From: Brachynemurus nebulosus
Taxonomy: Eukaryota; Arthropoda; Insecta; Neuroptera; Myrmeleontidae
DNA length: 64,000 nt
Direction of reading: 5' to 3'
NCBI GenBank assembly: GCA_035578155.1
Contig: JAPWDM010000005.1
Coordinates: 27,319,608 to 27,383,607 of the forward strand
Part shown: positions 1 to 11,100 of the stretch, one piece after another
Layout: every line of letters begins with the position of its first letter
How positions within the stretch are numbered: position 1 is the first letter of the stretch
Made by a program: the position numbers and the translations under genes
Notes under the pieces: generated by a model
Told to the model about the DNA's origin: nothing
Database searches by the model: none
Seen by the model: the letters and a program-made list of their open reading frames with translations, nothing else

Positions 1-521
1 GTATTGGAACGAGAGCGAACCGTGACTGATATCGGACCGATATTAGAGCGATGATGTGAATACACTCATTGTTTATTGTGTAAGAATATTTTATCGAACC
101 TGGAGCGGAGTGATATCGGAGTGAGAGCAGAGCGTTAATGTAAATCGGGCCTTACAGTGCTGATAACATGCTAATACCTATTCGTTCTCCATTCACATTA
201 TAATGCCGCTCTGGGTACGCTCCCAGTTCGGTCTTAGTTCGCTACAAACATCTTTTCATAACAACTGAATGCAAGCGGAGTGGAGTGGAATCAAAAAAGT
301 GTTTGCACTATAGGTACAAGCCATAACAAGTCTGATATCTCTCCGGTATACCTGAGTGGTATTGATATTGGAGTGGGAGCGAACCGTGACTGATATCGGA
401 CCGATATCAAAGTGATAATGGGAATACACTCATTATTTCTTGTGTAAGAATATTTTATCGAATCGGGAGCGGAGCGATATCGTACCGAGAGCGGAGCGTT
501 AATGTGGATCGGGCCTGACTG
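1..521. repeat. Direct repeat pair, ~160 bp units, probably a decayed DNA transposon
   Basis: Positions 1-157 and 358-521 are two diverged direct copies of one segment; both carry the stretch GAGCGAACCGTGACTGATAT and end with a GTTAATGT...ATCGGGCCT motif. The stretch between them (about 190-240) contains a weak inverted version of the same end. The layout suggests overlapping or nested copies of a short inverted-repeat element, but no clean target-site duplication was found and no coding potential is seen. Confidence 0.5.
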
Positions 522-774
522 CTATTTAAGTAGAGTACATACTATTTCGCCTCTTACTTTATTTCAGATGACATCATACGATCATACATCATAATATAAT
601 CATATTACATATAAAAAGAAAAGCTGTGAACTCGAATAATAATCGAGGAATAAAGTTTATTTTTAGCAAATGATTAAAATTAAAAATATCCAAGTATAAT
701 GTTTTTATCACTGTGTGTATTTACAGTGTATGTATACAATAGAACACAAAATACCCAAACACAATAGATTTATA

Positions 775-905
775 TGTACAGGTTGGTTTTTTGAGAGTTG
801 ACATTTTTATTACAGACAAACTGTTGATTTAATAAAAATAAAATTGCTTCAGTAAGAGTTGGAGATATCGATGGGGGCAACCGATTGTTGTAGTCTGAAG
901 CTTAA
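775..905. mobile_element. Partial copy of the 10616-11079 inverted-repeat element
   Basis: The segment carries the terminal motif TTTTTTGAGAGTTG and the neighbouring GGAGATATCGATGGGGGCAA stretch. Both are found, in inverse orientation, at the right end of the complete element at 10616-11079. Only one end is present here, so this is a truncated relic. Confidence 0.55.
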
Positions 906-994
906 TAGCTTCTATACTTTTCGAGTAATGATTTTGTAATTTCGATTTCGAGTAATATTTATGCTTCAAGCTTCTATTGTTTTATTAGTTTACT

Positions 995-1155
995 AGCCGT
1001 ATGCCCGATGGGATTTCCCATCGGCAACATCTTTTTATTAATCCTTTCTTAGTGGTCACTTACGTTACATAGGGAACTCCTGCGCAAAATTTCATTGTAC
1101 TTAATACCAATGGTTTAGGCTGTGCGTTGTCTGTCAGTCAGTCAGTGTTACAAAT
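995..1155 (+). mobile_element. Possible retroposon 3' end fragment
   Basis: The stretch contains GCCCGATGGGATTTCCCATC, then GCAAAATTTCATT and GGTTTAGGCTGTGCGTTG followed by short TCAG repeats. This resembles the 3' regions of non-LTR or SINE-type repeats common in insect genomes. There is no coding region or target-site duplication to anchor it, so the class is a guess. Confidence 0.3.
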
Positions 1156-1409
1156 TTATTAAGTAGATTTCATATTTTTGAGTAATAGCATTTTAAAAAT
1201 CACAATTTTGAAAAATCCGTGCTCAAGTGATTTCAAACTATATGTGAATTTACGTTATTTAAAAATATCTATTAGTTCAATAAATTCACTTTCAATAAAT
1301 TATAATTCACTTATAATTACGCTTTCCATCAGAAATTAAATTTATTAAATAGATCAAATTATTTCATAAATATGACACCGGAGTATAAGAAAGAAGTAGA
1401 TTTTCAGTT

Positions 1410-2095
1410 CCAGTTTTTAAAAGCTTTTATTTAACTTGCTATGTTAGTATGTTGGTTTAGATCAAATCTTGGAATCAAAATTTAGACAACTTCTAGTTGA
1501 GCTAGAGGTTTTAAATTTTACATACTTGTCTAACCTTAGTTTTGCTCTAAATCGACCCAAACCAAAATTGTTGATTTTTAGTCCTATGCAATTTTTTTAA
1601 CATTTTGAATTGTCAAATATTGTCCATTGATTTTATATTGCAATTTTCTGTTTCCATAGTTATGTTTGATTAGGGTAAATTAACCGATTAAAATATAGGT
1701 AAAAAAATTACTTCTTTAATTTTTTTTTTTTAAATTAATTGTGATCAGACTAAAAAGTAGAAAATAAATTAAAGTAAAAAAATGTTTTTTTAGAAAAAGC
1801 TTTTATTTAAAAATGGGCTAAAAAAAAATAACGTTTGAGTGAAGTTTGAAGCAATATGCAACATAATTTATAAAAGCTTGAGGCGTTTAATTAAGTTTGG
1901 TAACTACTGAAAAGTAAAATAGGTACACTTATATTCAAAACATCCAAAACAGAAATAATTAATGATAACGCCTCAAGCTTTTATACTTAAATTATGTTGC
2001 ATATTGCTTCAAACTTCACTCAAACGTTATTTTTTTTTAGCCCATTTTTAAATAAAAGCTTTTTCTAAAAAAACATTTTTTTTACTTTAATTTAT
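1410..2095. mobile_element. Foldback (palindromic) non-autonomous element, copy 1
   Basis: The right half (about 1785-2090) is a near-perfect palindrome: the arm from AGAAAAAGCTTTTATTTAAA returns inverted at its end. The left part (1410-1760) continues the element; both termini carry AAAAGCTTTTATTTAA-like sequence in inverse orientation. A second copy lies inverted at 42925-43615, and comparing the two defines the extent. No ORF and no clear target-site duplication. Confidence 0.7.
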
Positions 2096-3187
2096 TAAGA
2101 TATTTGTCTGATTTTTTTCAGCTGCTTGTACACAGTGGCGTATTTAAAAGTGGATCGAGCGGAATTTCATCATTTTAATAGCCAAACAGGAAACTTATGC
2201 AAATTATTCTATAGTTTACATTACCTCCATAAAGTTTGATCTGAAAATAAAATAAATTTTCTCATTTGATGACGAACTAGTAACGACGAATCTAATTTCG
2301 ACTTTGTTAAAAATGGACTTAGCCACTTTTCTTTTTAAGCCAACGATATGTATTTTAAATACATTTTTTTATGGGAATTAGATAGAAAGTAGTCTTTATT
2401 CTTCTTTGTCCCTCTCCTTCCACCCCTAAAAGCTTGCTGCAGTTTCAAGTCGGTTAGTAAAATAGAATGGGAGATAAAGATTAATTTCCAAAATTATTAA
2501 GATTAAAGATAAAAAATTAAACTATGTACCTTATTTTCTCTCTTTATAATACATATTTTATGGAAGTTCGTTTTAGAGACCACGTTTTGACTTAATATGA
2601 CTGTATGCATGTGATTTTTTTGTCGGTTTGTAATTAAAATAAGTTCAAGGACATTGTTATATTGTTTTCACTAATCTGTAGTACATTTTACATTTTGTTT
2701 CTTTTTACTGAGCGGATATAAAAATGAACGCAAAGTCTAAACAAACAAGTATAATAATTAATATTTATTAAAAATTAAACAATTAATTGTTTTGTATATT
2801 TATCTCAATTAATTTATCAAGAATCAAATCATATTTAAAAACATGTAAACACTGTTCACACATTGGAGTACCACTGTACCCTTTTAACTATTACGAATTA
2901 ATAATATTATTATTGACTTATACATATTGTTGTTTTTGTTAATTATTAAAAATAATAAATTAATTAATCAATTCAGTGTAATTGTAAACTATTTTCTGAG
3001 AATTTTAGACAATTAAGAAAAATAATAGATGTGATATTGTAGCACGTTTCATTGTTAAATTTGCACGATACTTATACAACATATTTTAACACGTGAATTT
3101 TTTTGGTTTATGTAGATTCAGTGTAGTGTTGAAAACAATATATTATATTTCACAATTTTTTTTCTAATAAATTATAAATTATAACCG

Positions 3188-3188
<1 letters not shown>

Positions 3189-3270
<82 letters not shown>
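3189..3270. repeat. (TA)n microsatellite, ~82 bp
   Basis: An uninterrupted run of TA dinucleotides. One of four long TA tracts in the window; it lies in non-coding DNA. Confidence 0.95.
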
Positions 3271-3274
<4 letters not shown>

Positions 3275-3319
3275 TTTATATAAAATTTTGTTATAAAAAA
3301 AAACTCAAAATTTTAACTT

Positions 3320-3523
3320 TTTGCGTTGTTCGAGTAAATTTTGTAAATTGCAAAATATAAATTATACTAAACCATGTTGGTAAAAGTGAACATTACTTAA
3401 ACCGTATTTTGAAAAATCTGTCACAGATGACGGCACTTGTACCAGTGAATACATATCAAAGCATTTTGAGTCGCTATATTGCATGGCGAGTTAACTCGTT
3501 TTTATCATTTAAAGAGTTAATGC
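3320..3523. repeat. Partial third copy of a dispersed repeat (see 19672-20000 and 30946-31276)
   Basis: This stretch matches the orientation of the 30946-31276 copy: it shares the ACTAAACCATGTTG-type segment, GGCACTTGTACCAGTGAATA and the terminal GAGTTAACTCG plus TTTAAAGAGTTAA. It is more diverged and lacks one end. Confidence 0.6.
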
Positions 3524-4665
3524 CTTGAAAAAGCCTCAAATGAAATGATAGAATTGTAAAATTGGAAGTGAATTACAGGTTTTTAAAATCTTCCTTGTTA
3601 TGAAAGAACTTTTATCGAATCAGTTATATTTCTACAAGGAATTTCGTCATTTTGATAAATGAGTCACTCTAATTCAAATCACTTCTATAAAGCTTAGTTT
3701 GAGGAAAAAGTAACTTTCTTTCATGCGTATTAAAAAAAAAAATAGGTGTTTAATTTATTTGTCAATTTTTATAAGCCAGTTTAATTACACACCTAAAAAT
3801 AGTGTTCCGGTATAAGGGCTTCTACGTTATATATAAAATAAATTTTTTTATCGATAATTAGAAATTTTAGCAGTCGAACATAAAGCTTTATACGCAGTCT
3901 ATACGTAATTTGTTTTTATAAACTCGCCTTTTTTACTGACTTCACTTGGCCGTAAATGCGGCTCGTTTATTGCCGAGTGAAGTATGGCCACTCGCTTCAT
4001 ATGTATTTTTAAGCCACCCCATCCTAATTTGAGAGCTGAATCCACCCCTGGTATGAACATTATTTAAGTCTACATATCTATTTATCCACTTTAATCTCTG
4101 GAGTGTTTGCGATAGTTTTTCGAAGAATGAAAACTGAACATAAAGAATTAATGGAAAGTTGAACACCAGCTGTGGGAATTATGCTGTCTGTAAAGATGAT
4201 AATCTGTCTATTATACTATTGTAATAATAAATAATATATTTAAAAATATGAAAAGCTGTAAAAAAATTCAGTAGAAAAACAAGTATGAAGTTAATAAAAA
4301 TGGTTTCAGAAGATGAAGAAAGCAACAGAACAAATTGAAATTGAGATTAATCCGTTAATATGATACTTTTACAGTTGTGTACAAAAATATTTAACCCATT
4401 GGGTACCGCGATATTGCATATAATATTACAATGTGATAACTTTTTTTAAATCTTTCTCCTTCTTCGAAAAAACTTCGGATAAATTTTTATAAGTATTTAA
4501 AGAAGGATCTAAGACAGAGGTGGTCAACCCGCGGCCCGCCTTGAACCTTTTTTTTTGGCCCGCGAGATTCATCAGACTTATACAAAATATATTTATTTTA
4601 TAATGACCAAGGTAGTGAAAACCAATGTTTAAAAAAAAATAATACATAATATACAGGAACACATA

Positions 4666-6198
4666 GGGGAGGGTGGGGATGTTTGGGACAATTTTCAGTG
4701 ATTATTTTTTCTACGTCTTATAATTTTAGCTTAAAGAACCAGAACAATTGCAAATGGTAAAGTAACTTTTCAGCTATATTGTGATATTTTTTTTAAAGTT
4801 AAAATAATAAAAATTTGAATTAAAATAACAATTTTCTTAAAGTATATCAAATGTCCCAATCCTCCCTACCCTGGGGAGGTTTGGGACTGTGCTCGGGGAG
4901 GTTTGGTATATATAATAAAACTAAAAGATATCACTCAAAATCTCTGTATTTTTGCATTACTAAAGTAATTGAAATTAAATTAACAATAGTTTAGGCATTA
5001 GAAACTAAAATAATAATAATAACATAATTATTTGATTCTAAAACAGTCAAGTTCATGAAAAATTTTATAACTAAATCCCGCTACATGATGTCTTTCTTCC
5101 AAAAAATTCAGGTTTTTAATTACATGGAAAGGTTACTATTTACAAAAAATATTTATTGGCTGACAAAACACATATCTCAATCTGTCCCTTGTCATTGAAA
5201 TTCTCGGAACTGGTAAAATTCCTAACACACTTTCAATTCTCATAACAGATATGTCTTCTTCTTGAGTAATGAAAGTTTTCTTTGATGAATCAATACATTT
5301 GAGGGACATAACACTGACTTCTATTTCTTCAGAAGGCGCATCTTCATCAGGTGGTCTTTGTACAATACAGGCATACCTATATTTAGTAGAGAGTCTTGCT
5401 CCTCCCTTGAACTCCACCAAAACAAATGTGCCGTGTTTCAAATCTTTCGGTTGAAAGTCTGAAAGATCAGCATACTCTTCATCTGAAACATTCAGAATAC
5501 TTTCACCAGAGGAAATGTCTGACGAACTCTCTAATGAGCTGTCAATGTTTTCAATTTTCTTCTGTTTTTTCTTTTTGATCTGGTTGGTAAATTTCCGAAA
5601 AATTATAGGTTTTTTCAGTTATTGACGAATATAGTTTTATTAAACGTTTAAAAATGAAAATATTTTCTTACATTTTAAGGTTATTTTGTTACAGATTCAG
5701 TTAAAAAAAATCATGTAAGCTTATTTGAGAGTGTATTATATAACATACAATCTCGCAAGCTTACATGATTTTTCTCTAGGGAGGTTCGGGACACTGTCCC
5801 AAACCTCCCAACATGAGCTGTCCCAAACCTCCCAAATGTGCCTGTTAAGTTAAAATGTGTTCTAAAATCATAACCTTAAAAAGATAAAGCTGTTTTGTTC
5901 ATTAAAATAAACCTTAATGATGTGGTCATTTGATAAATAATTTACACTTACTTGATGATGTAAAATGAAGATAGAGTGCATTGAAACTTCGGGTTGAAAA
6001 ACCCAGACTTTTTGAGGAAAAATCACAGTTTTCTCAATGACAGCAGCGTCTTCCAATTTAACTTCATGGAAGTCAAGGTACACTAATATTGAAGTTAGTC
6101 CTTCATTCTGGAGGGAAATTGGCTCACTGTAGCCAACGTAACAAAATAAAATGAAGGTGTCCCAAACCTCCCACGTCCCAAACATCCCCACTCTCCCC
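4666..6198 (-). mobile_element. Pogo-like (Tc1/mariner superfamily) DNA transposon, internally reduced
   Basis: About 25-bp terminal inverted repeats (GGGGAGGGTGGGGATGTTTG at the left, one mismatch at the right) are flanked by TA at 4664-4665 and 6199-6200. The motif GGGAGGTTTGGGAC or its complement recurs near 4873, 5779, 5797, 5820 and just inside the right end, suggesting sub-terminal binding sites. At 1.5 kb it is too short for a full transposase plus DDE domain; only a C-terminal exon is recognisable on the minus strand. It is nested in the hAT-like MITE at 4515-6529. Confidence 0.8.
5136..5575 (-). pseudogene. C-terminal exon remnant of a pogo/DDE_1-type transposase
   Basis: Reading the minus strand from about 5575 to 5136 gives roughly 145 open codons. 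The first third is lysine-rich (KKKKQKK) followed by an acidic serine stretch (SSLESSSDISSGES). The rest has the pattern GTFVLVEF..., Y.ACIVQ, EVSVMSLK, EDISV...I..ILPVPR and ends YVFCQPINIFCK-stop. I recall this tail downstream of DDE_1/pogo-type transposases in insect genomes. A possible acceptor (ACCAG) lies at the upstream end. The catalytic domain is missing. A second open minus-strand stretch, about 6172-5948, starts at the right terminus and ends at a GTAAGT; it may be a 5' exon, but I do not recognise it. Confidence 0.55.
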
Positions 6199-6208
6199 TA
6201 ATTGTATA

Positions 6209-6460
6209 TCGCGCGTTTTCTGTCTCAACCTCGTATTTGAAAAATCCCAATTTTTGGACACACAAACAAAACGTATTTAAATCTGTATCTTCATCACTAT
6301 GAACTTAAGATTTATGCTAATTACACCCATTGATGTTGGCTACCTATATATATAAATATATATAGATAAGTATATGTATAAATACAGTATTTAATATGAT
6401 TTTTGTGTGTCCTAAAACATGTAGTTTTTTATATACGAGGTTGAGACAGAAAACGCGCGA
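6209..6460. mobile_element. Short MITE with TCGCGCG termini, copy 1
   Basis: Inverted termini start TCGCGCGTTTTCTGTCTCAA and end with the complement; the flanks are TA (6207-6208 and 6461-6462). A related copy with the same ends lies at 36780-37033. Inserted into the hAT-like MITE only 8 bp from the pogo-like element. No ORF of note. TA target preference suggests Tc1/mariner-type mobilisation. Confidence 0.8.
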
Positions 6461-6605
6461 TATGCGGCCTGCGGAGTTGTGATGCGCTTCCAAAGTGGCC
6501 CGCAAGATCATTTGGTTTGGCCACCCCTGACCTAAAACGAACAATTCAAAATGTTAGTAAAATGTATATGTTTGAACTTTTGAAGCATTAAATATAAAAT
6601 TATTG

Positions 6606-6690
6606 GTTGACCCCTAACTGGTCTAGTGGTTAGCAACTCCGCTCTTGTCTGATAAGGTCGTGAGTTCGGAACCGGCCGGGGGAGATATAT
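6606..6690 (+). mobile_element. tRNA-derived SINE-like head
   Basis: The stretch looks like a degraded tRNA: CTAGTGGTTAGCAACTCCG is an A-box-like block and GTGAGTTCGGAACC a B-box-like block, about 30 nt apart, with an acceptor-like CCGGGGGA following. Folding as a real tRNA looks poor, so I read it as the 5' head of a SINE, not a functional tRNA gene. Confidence 0.5.
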
Positions 6691-6960
6691 CTTCATCAAA
6701 CTACCATACCGCACCAATCATCTATAAGCATAATTATGAACATTAAAAAGCAATAGTACAACATATACCAAACGATGCATTTCACTTTAGTTGTGGCACA
6801 TCTAAAATATAGAAAAAAAAATTATTGAGTAATATAAATATCAGTACGTTGACGGTCATGAGGAATTATGACGAAACGCCGCACTGATACACTATTTTGG
6901 CAACTAATACACCAGTTATTTTAATTAAAATTCACATAGTTTTGAAAAATTATCAAACTG

Positions 6961-7004
6961 GATCGGCTGGGACTCGAACCCGGATCTCTTAGTTGCTAGT
7001 CAAG
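6961..7004 (-). mobile_element. tRNA-derived SINE fragment (B-box side)
   Basis: On the minus strand the stretch reads GACTAGCAACTAAGAGATCC and then GGGTTCGAGTCCCAGCCG, a clean anticodon-arm-to-B-box half of a tRNA-like sequence. The A-box half is absent. The adjoining sequence at 6860-6920 (TACACTATTTTGGCAACTA) recurs at about 47305-47340, consistent with a SINE body. Confidence 0.5.
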
Positions 7005-7092
7005 TTTCACTTTACGTCGTACGGCGTAAATAAAAAAATTTGGTTGAGGATTGGCACATGTACCAGTAAAGATTTTTGCACAAGTTGTTTTA

Positions 7093-7260
7093 ATATTAAT
7101 AGATTTGAGCGTTACTTTATGGTATTCCATATTTGTAAATAATAAACAAATATTTTACTTTGCAGAATACCACTTTTATTTTTGAAACAATATTATCACA
7201 GTTTCAAAAATAAAAGTGGTATTTTGCAAAGTAAAATATTTGTTTATTGTTTACACAAGT
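7093..7260. mobile_element. Foldback element of the 99-bp dyad family, short copy
   Basis: A terminal block (ATAGATTTGAGCGTTACTTT...AATAATAAACAAAT) is followed by ACTTTGCAGAATACCACTTT, and the same sequence returns inverted within 100 bp, making a hairpin. Related copies lie at 9963-10060, 11522-12000 and 49750-49846. Non-coding. Confidence 0.65.
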
Positions 7261-8021
7261 TGTTTTTTACAAATTGTCGCTATATGGTAGTTAAAGTTTT
7301 TGGATTAGTTAAACAAACAAATAATGTTCTGTATTTGTACGTTCGGGTCGATTTACAAGTTCAATAATATGATATAAATCTGGAAAAACACGTTGAAATG
7401 TTTCCAAAAAATTTCGTGTGAAAATTTCATCCATTTTTTTATCTCGTGTTTTCCCCGTTAGTTTTTATATACACCAAGATCCTAAATATTGTAATACGGA
7501 CCTTACTCATATCCTGGAAAGAATATCAGGATCTTATCAAAATTCGGCAAGTAGAAATAAGTTAGTGTGAAATGCAAAGGATTTGTTTCTGTACTCTATA
7601 TTTATTGTAAATATACTTCTCTATTACCGTTCATATATTTTTTCACCCCACTGTATATCATGCGTACCTCTCAGTACGGATGAATTCCTATGGGTATCAC
7701 TTTTAATAATGTACTACATCATTTATTAATTTAATTTATGTGTTTTTTCCGGGACTTTTCCCCGGATTATGAATTTACATTACCAACTCATACATTAATA
7801 ATTTGTTTTTTGTTATCATCATTGACCCAGTTTTCAAGATATTCGGTTGACGTATGCAATAAAGCTTTATTTTAGCAAAGCACTCTTGTATCATCTATAG
7901 TCAGTGTTGTTTAAGTTGGTCAATTTTATTATTGTTTATTGAATTACTTATAGCTGATACGTTTAAAGATGGTTTCAAAATGATTTTTGTAGGATGATGT
8001 GGTTAATTTTGTTTGTTTCAG

Positions 8022-8146
8022 AGGAAGACTGTTATCATTGTATGGCAACTTTAGTAGCGGCGAAAGACAAAATGTTTATTACGCAAACAAAGCTTCTGTA
8101 TGAAGTGACATGGAAAACTGTGATGCAGATAACGAAAAAACATGTT
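8022..8146 (+). CDS. sky: sky exon (TBC domain, middle)
   Basis: Acceptor TTTGTTTCAG and donor GTAAGT border 125 nt encoding EEDCYHCMATLVAAKDKMFI and on to KTVMQITKKHV. The first two bases complete a codon from an exon not in view; the ATG codons just upstream belong to the intron, not to a start. The end is phase 0. Confidence 0.9.
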
Positions 8147-11100
8147 GTAAGTAATTTTTTTTTTATATGTATATCCTTAACTGTAAGCATGTTTGTTTTT
8201 TTTCATTTTAAATGCAATTTCCTGTGGGAATGGGAGGTTTTATCATGATAAAAAGTAACCTATGTACCCACCCACTGTCCCAGTTATTTCTATACAAAGT
8301 TTCATCAAGTCGATTGGTTAAGCTGTTGAGACGTGAAAGTTAGGCTAAGGCTACACGAGCGTTTTTTAACGCCTTGTTTTGAGCGTTAATAACGCTAGAA
8401 ATATAGGCAACATTATTGATATGAATCTAAGTGGTTACACGTAGCGGAAATTATCGCTCAGTCTGGAAAGAGACACGCGTTCTCAAGGTCATAACGCCAG
8501 AAGATGGATCTGAGCGGTCCAGACCTATGCGGCGATAAAAAACGCGTGTGACGCATCTGGCTGGCCACACGAGCGACAAATAATGCTATTAACATCAAAC
8601 GCAATATCCGTCATATTATACCCAGGGCCGGCTTTACCCTAAGTGGCGCCCTAGACACCATGAAAAAAGCCGCCCCTGGAAAAAGATCACATCAACTTTT
8701 TACTAAAAAAACATGAGCAAAAAAAAAAAAATAAATAAATAAAACAAAAGAAAAACGCCAAATTGCCACATTGTGTCCCAAATTTTGCCACCCTGGGCAC
8801 TAGCCCCACGTGCCTCTAGTGTAAATCTAGCAGTGAGAATATCAAAAAACTATAGAAAGTATAGCTAGATTATTATTTTTGATGTGGAAATGAAATGACA
8901 GATAAACTACTGCCAATTATTTTTATAAATAATTGAAAAATAAGTTACATAAGTTAACTTTAAGAAAGTTCGTATAAATAAAAATGTTTTCAGTTTGAAT
9001 AAATGCGCCCTTCCAAAAAGTGCGTCTTAGGCAATTGCCTAATTTGCCTATAGGTAAATCCGACCTGATTTACCCCATATGTATTGAAAGATACAGATTG
9101 ATGATTTAACTTCATTCTGTTTTCATACTTCAAATTTATAATACAATAAATATTGAAATGAAATTTGTCGATAATGAGCTATTAATTCTTAAAGTTCAAA
9201 AGTAATCCTGGCGTTATTTATCGCTAAAAATCGTCGCATTAATTTCCGCTCAAAAATTAGGCGTTAAAAAACGCTCGTGTAGCCGGGGATTGGCGTTTAA
9301 AAACGTCGCGTTAATTTCCGCTCAAAACTAGGCGTTAAAAACAAACAAACTCGAATTAATAGTATGATTACAGACGATAGAAAGTATAAGCCTGGCTCTT
9401 GGTGTATAAATTTAATTTAACTATTTATTTTCCTTTCACCGTGTATTTAAAAAGTGATTATGAAAAAAAAATTAGTCATATTTTTTAAATTTATTCAGAA
9501 AATTAGTATGGTACTAAATGAATCGTGATATTTTATGGCTCCTGGTAGTCTAATTAGATGTTATTTTTTTTTTTACAAAAAAATACTTTTTTAATTATTC
9601 GGTGAATACTTGTCGTGTACTGTTTTTCTCAACAAGTAATATTAATAAAACTAAAGACTAAAAAAATAAATTTTTCCCCTAGCTACCCAATTTTTTCAAG
9701 GCCATAAAAATTACTAATTTGTTATGCTGTTACAGAAGTTTTCAGTATTGTTGCCAAAAAATATTAAGCTGAAATGTGTCGGTTTTTTATGTCCATAAAT
9801 TAAAAAACAAGTAAACGCTTAATTAACCAAAAAATTTATTGATAGGTTTCTTCTGTTTTTGTTACTTAATTACATCACATTTTCTTTTTGTTTTGGCAAA
9901 CATTTGTAAAATAAAATTTTTAATGACTTTAAGGTGGTTGGCGCGTTAAACATTTTTGCAATTTAATAGATTTGAGTGTTACTTTATGATATTCCATATT
10001 TGCTATTAATAAAATAAAACACTTTGCAAAAATATTACTTTTATTGTGTTAAAAACTCCTTATGACATGTTTCGGTTCAATATGACCATTATCAAACAAG
10101 TCTTTTTTTGATAATTTTATTTGAACGTTCTTAGAAAGTAACACTACTAGTAATTCTTTTAAATTTTTTGGATCTGCCATTTAAAAGTTACGGGTAATTG
10201 AACAAAAGAAAACTCACTTTGAAGCTTAATATTTTTCAAACGGAGTTTAAAAATAAAAAATGGTAAAGGGAACTTCCCGATACGATTAGATACGTGAAAA
10301 AAATTTTCACCCTCATTTCCCATTATGGTAAAGTACCTCAAATAAGGGGGGAAATTATTTTTATTGCGAATTAATATAGATACGTCAAAATTGGTTCTTT
10401 TAACATTTTGTGTATTAAATAGGTACTACAAAATAACTACCAAGAATCATTCATTAATTTTTAAAACGCTCTAATGCGCCAAACACCTTAAACGAACACG
10501 AGTTGTTAGTGTTGATAAAGTAATAATCACGTTCGGTGAGGACACAGTGGTGAAGAGTTCACGAATGCCGCGGGGTATGTCGTCTTTTTGTCAAGGTCAA
10601 TCTATGTGTACACATATACCATGTGAGTTTTTTGAGAGTTGCCATTTTTAGTACAGCCAAATTTGTATGATAGAAATAGTACTGGAAAAGGTTCTTTTCT
10701 TGGATGTAATAGAAATGTAACCAAAAAGAACACTGTCGGTTGAAGTAGCCTCAAGTACATATGCATATTTTTACCGCCTAATTGATAAATTAGAAAAAAA
10801 TTCAAAAATTAAACTTGGGTAAAAAAAATTGTTTTTCCTCATTTCTGTTGTTAATTAATGCATTAGATCAGTTTTATCGAAAAATTAATATATATAGTCT
10901 CATTTAAAAATCTATAAGTTTGTATCATAGCTCGAAAACCATAAGAGCTATAAAGCTTCTGACTATAGCAATCGGTTGCCTTCGTCGATATCTACAACTT
11001 TTATTTGAACAATTTTTCGATTAAATCAACGGTTTGGCTGTAATAAAAATGGCAACTCTCAAAAAACTCACACGGTATTTATGTATGTAGAGTAGAAACA

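Larger units (their letters stand above)
4515..6529. mobile_element. hAT-like MITE split by two nested elements
   Basis: The ends read CAGAGGTGGTCAACCC and, inverted, CAGGGGTGGCCAAACC, the form of hAT termini. Flanking 8-bp duplications ATCTAAGA (4507-4514) and ACCTAAAA (6530-6537) agree at six positions. The native element is only about 200 bp, as shown by the uninterrupted copy at 20699-20903; the rest is a pogo-like element (4666-6198) and a smaller MITE (6209-6460), each inserted at a TA. Non-coding by itself. Confidence 0.8.
1..8021. other. Left flank or upstream intron of skywalker; no host exon found
   Basis: No ORF in this stretch resembles the missing N-terminal half of the skywalker TBC domain, so the upstream exons are probably outside the window, although exons shorter than about 40 codons could have been missed. 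Besides the repeats listed separately, 545-770, 2100-3180, 3530-4510 and 7260-8020 are AT-rich DNA in which I see nothing coding. Confidence 0.5.

Noticed and set aside
6606..6690. Functional tRNA gene
   Set aside because: A and B boxes are recognisable, but acceptor stem pairing and anticodon loop are poor; a SINE head is more likely.
7994..8021. ATG codons before the first sky exon as a translation start
   Set aside because: They lie upstream of the TTTGTTTCAG acceptor, and starting there would cut the TBC domain in half; the family has coding exons further 5'.
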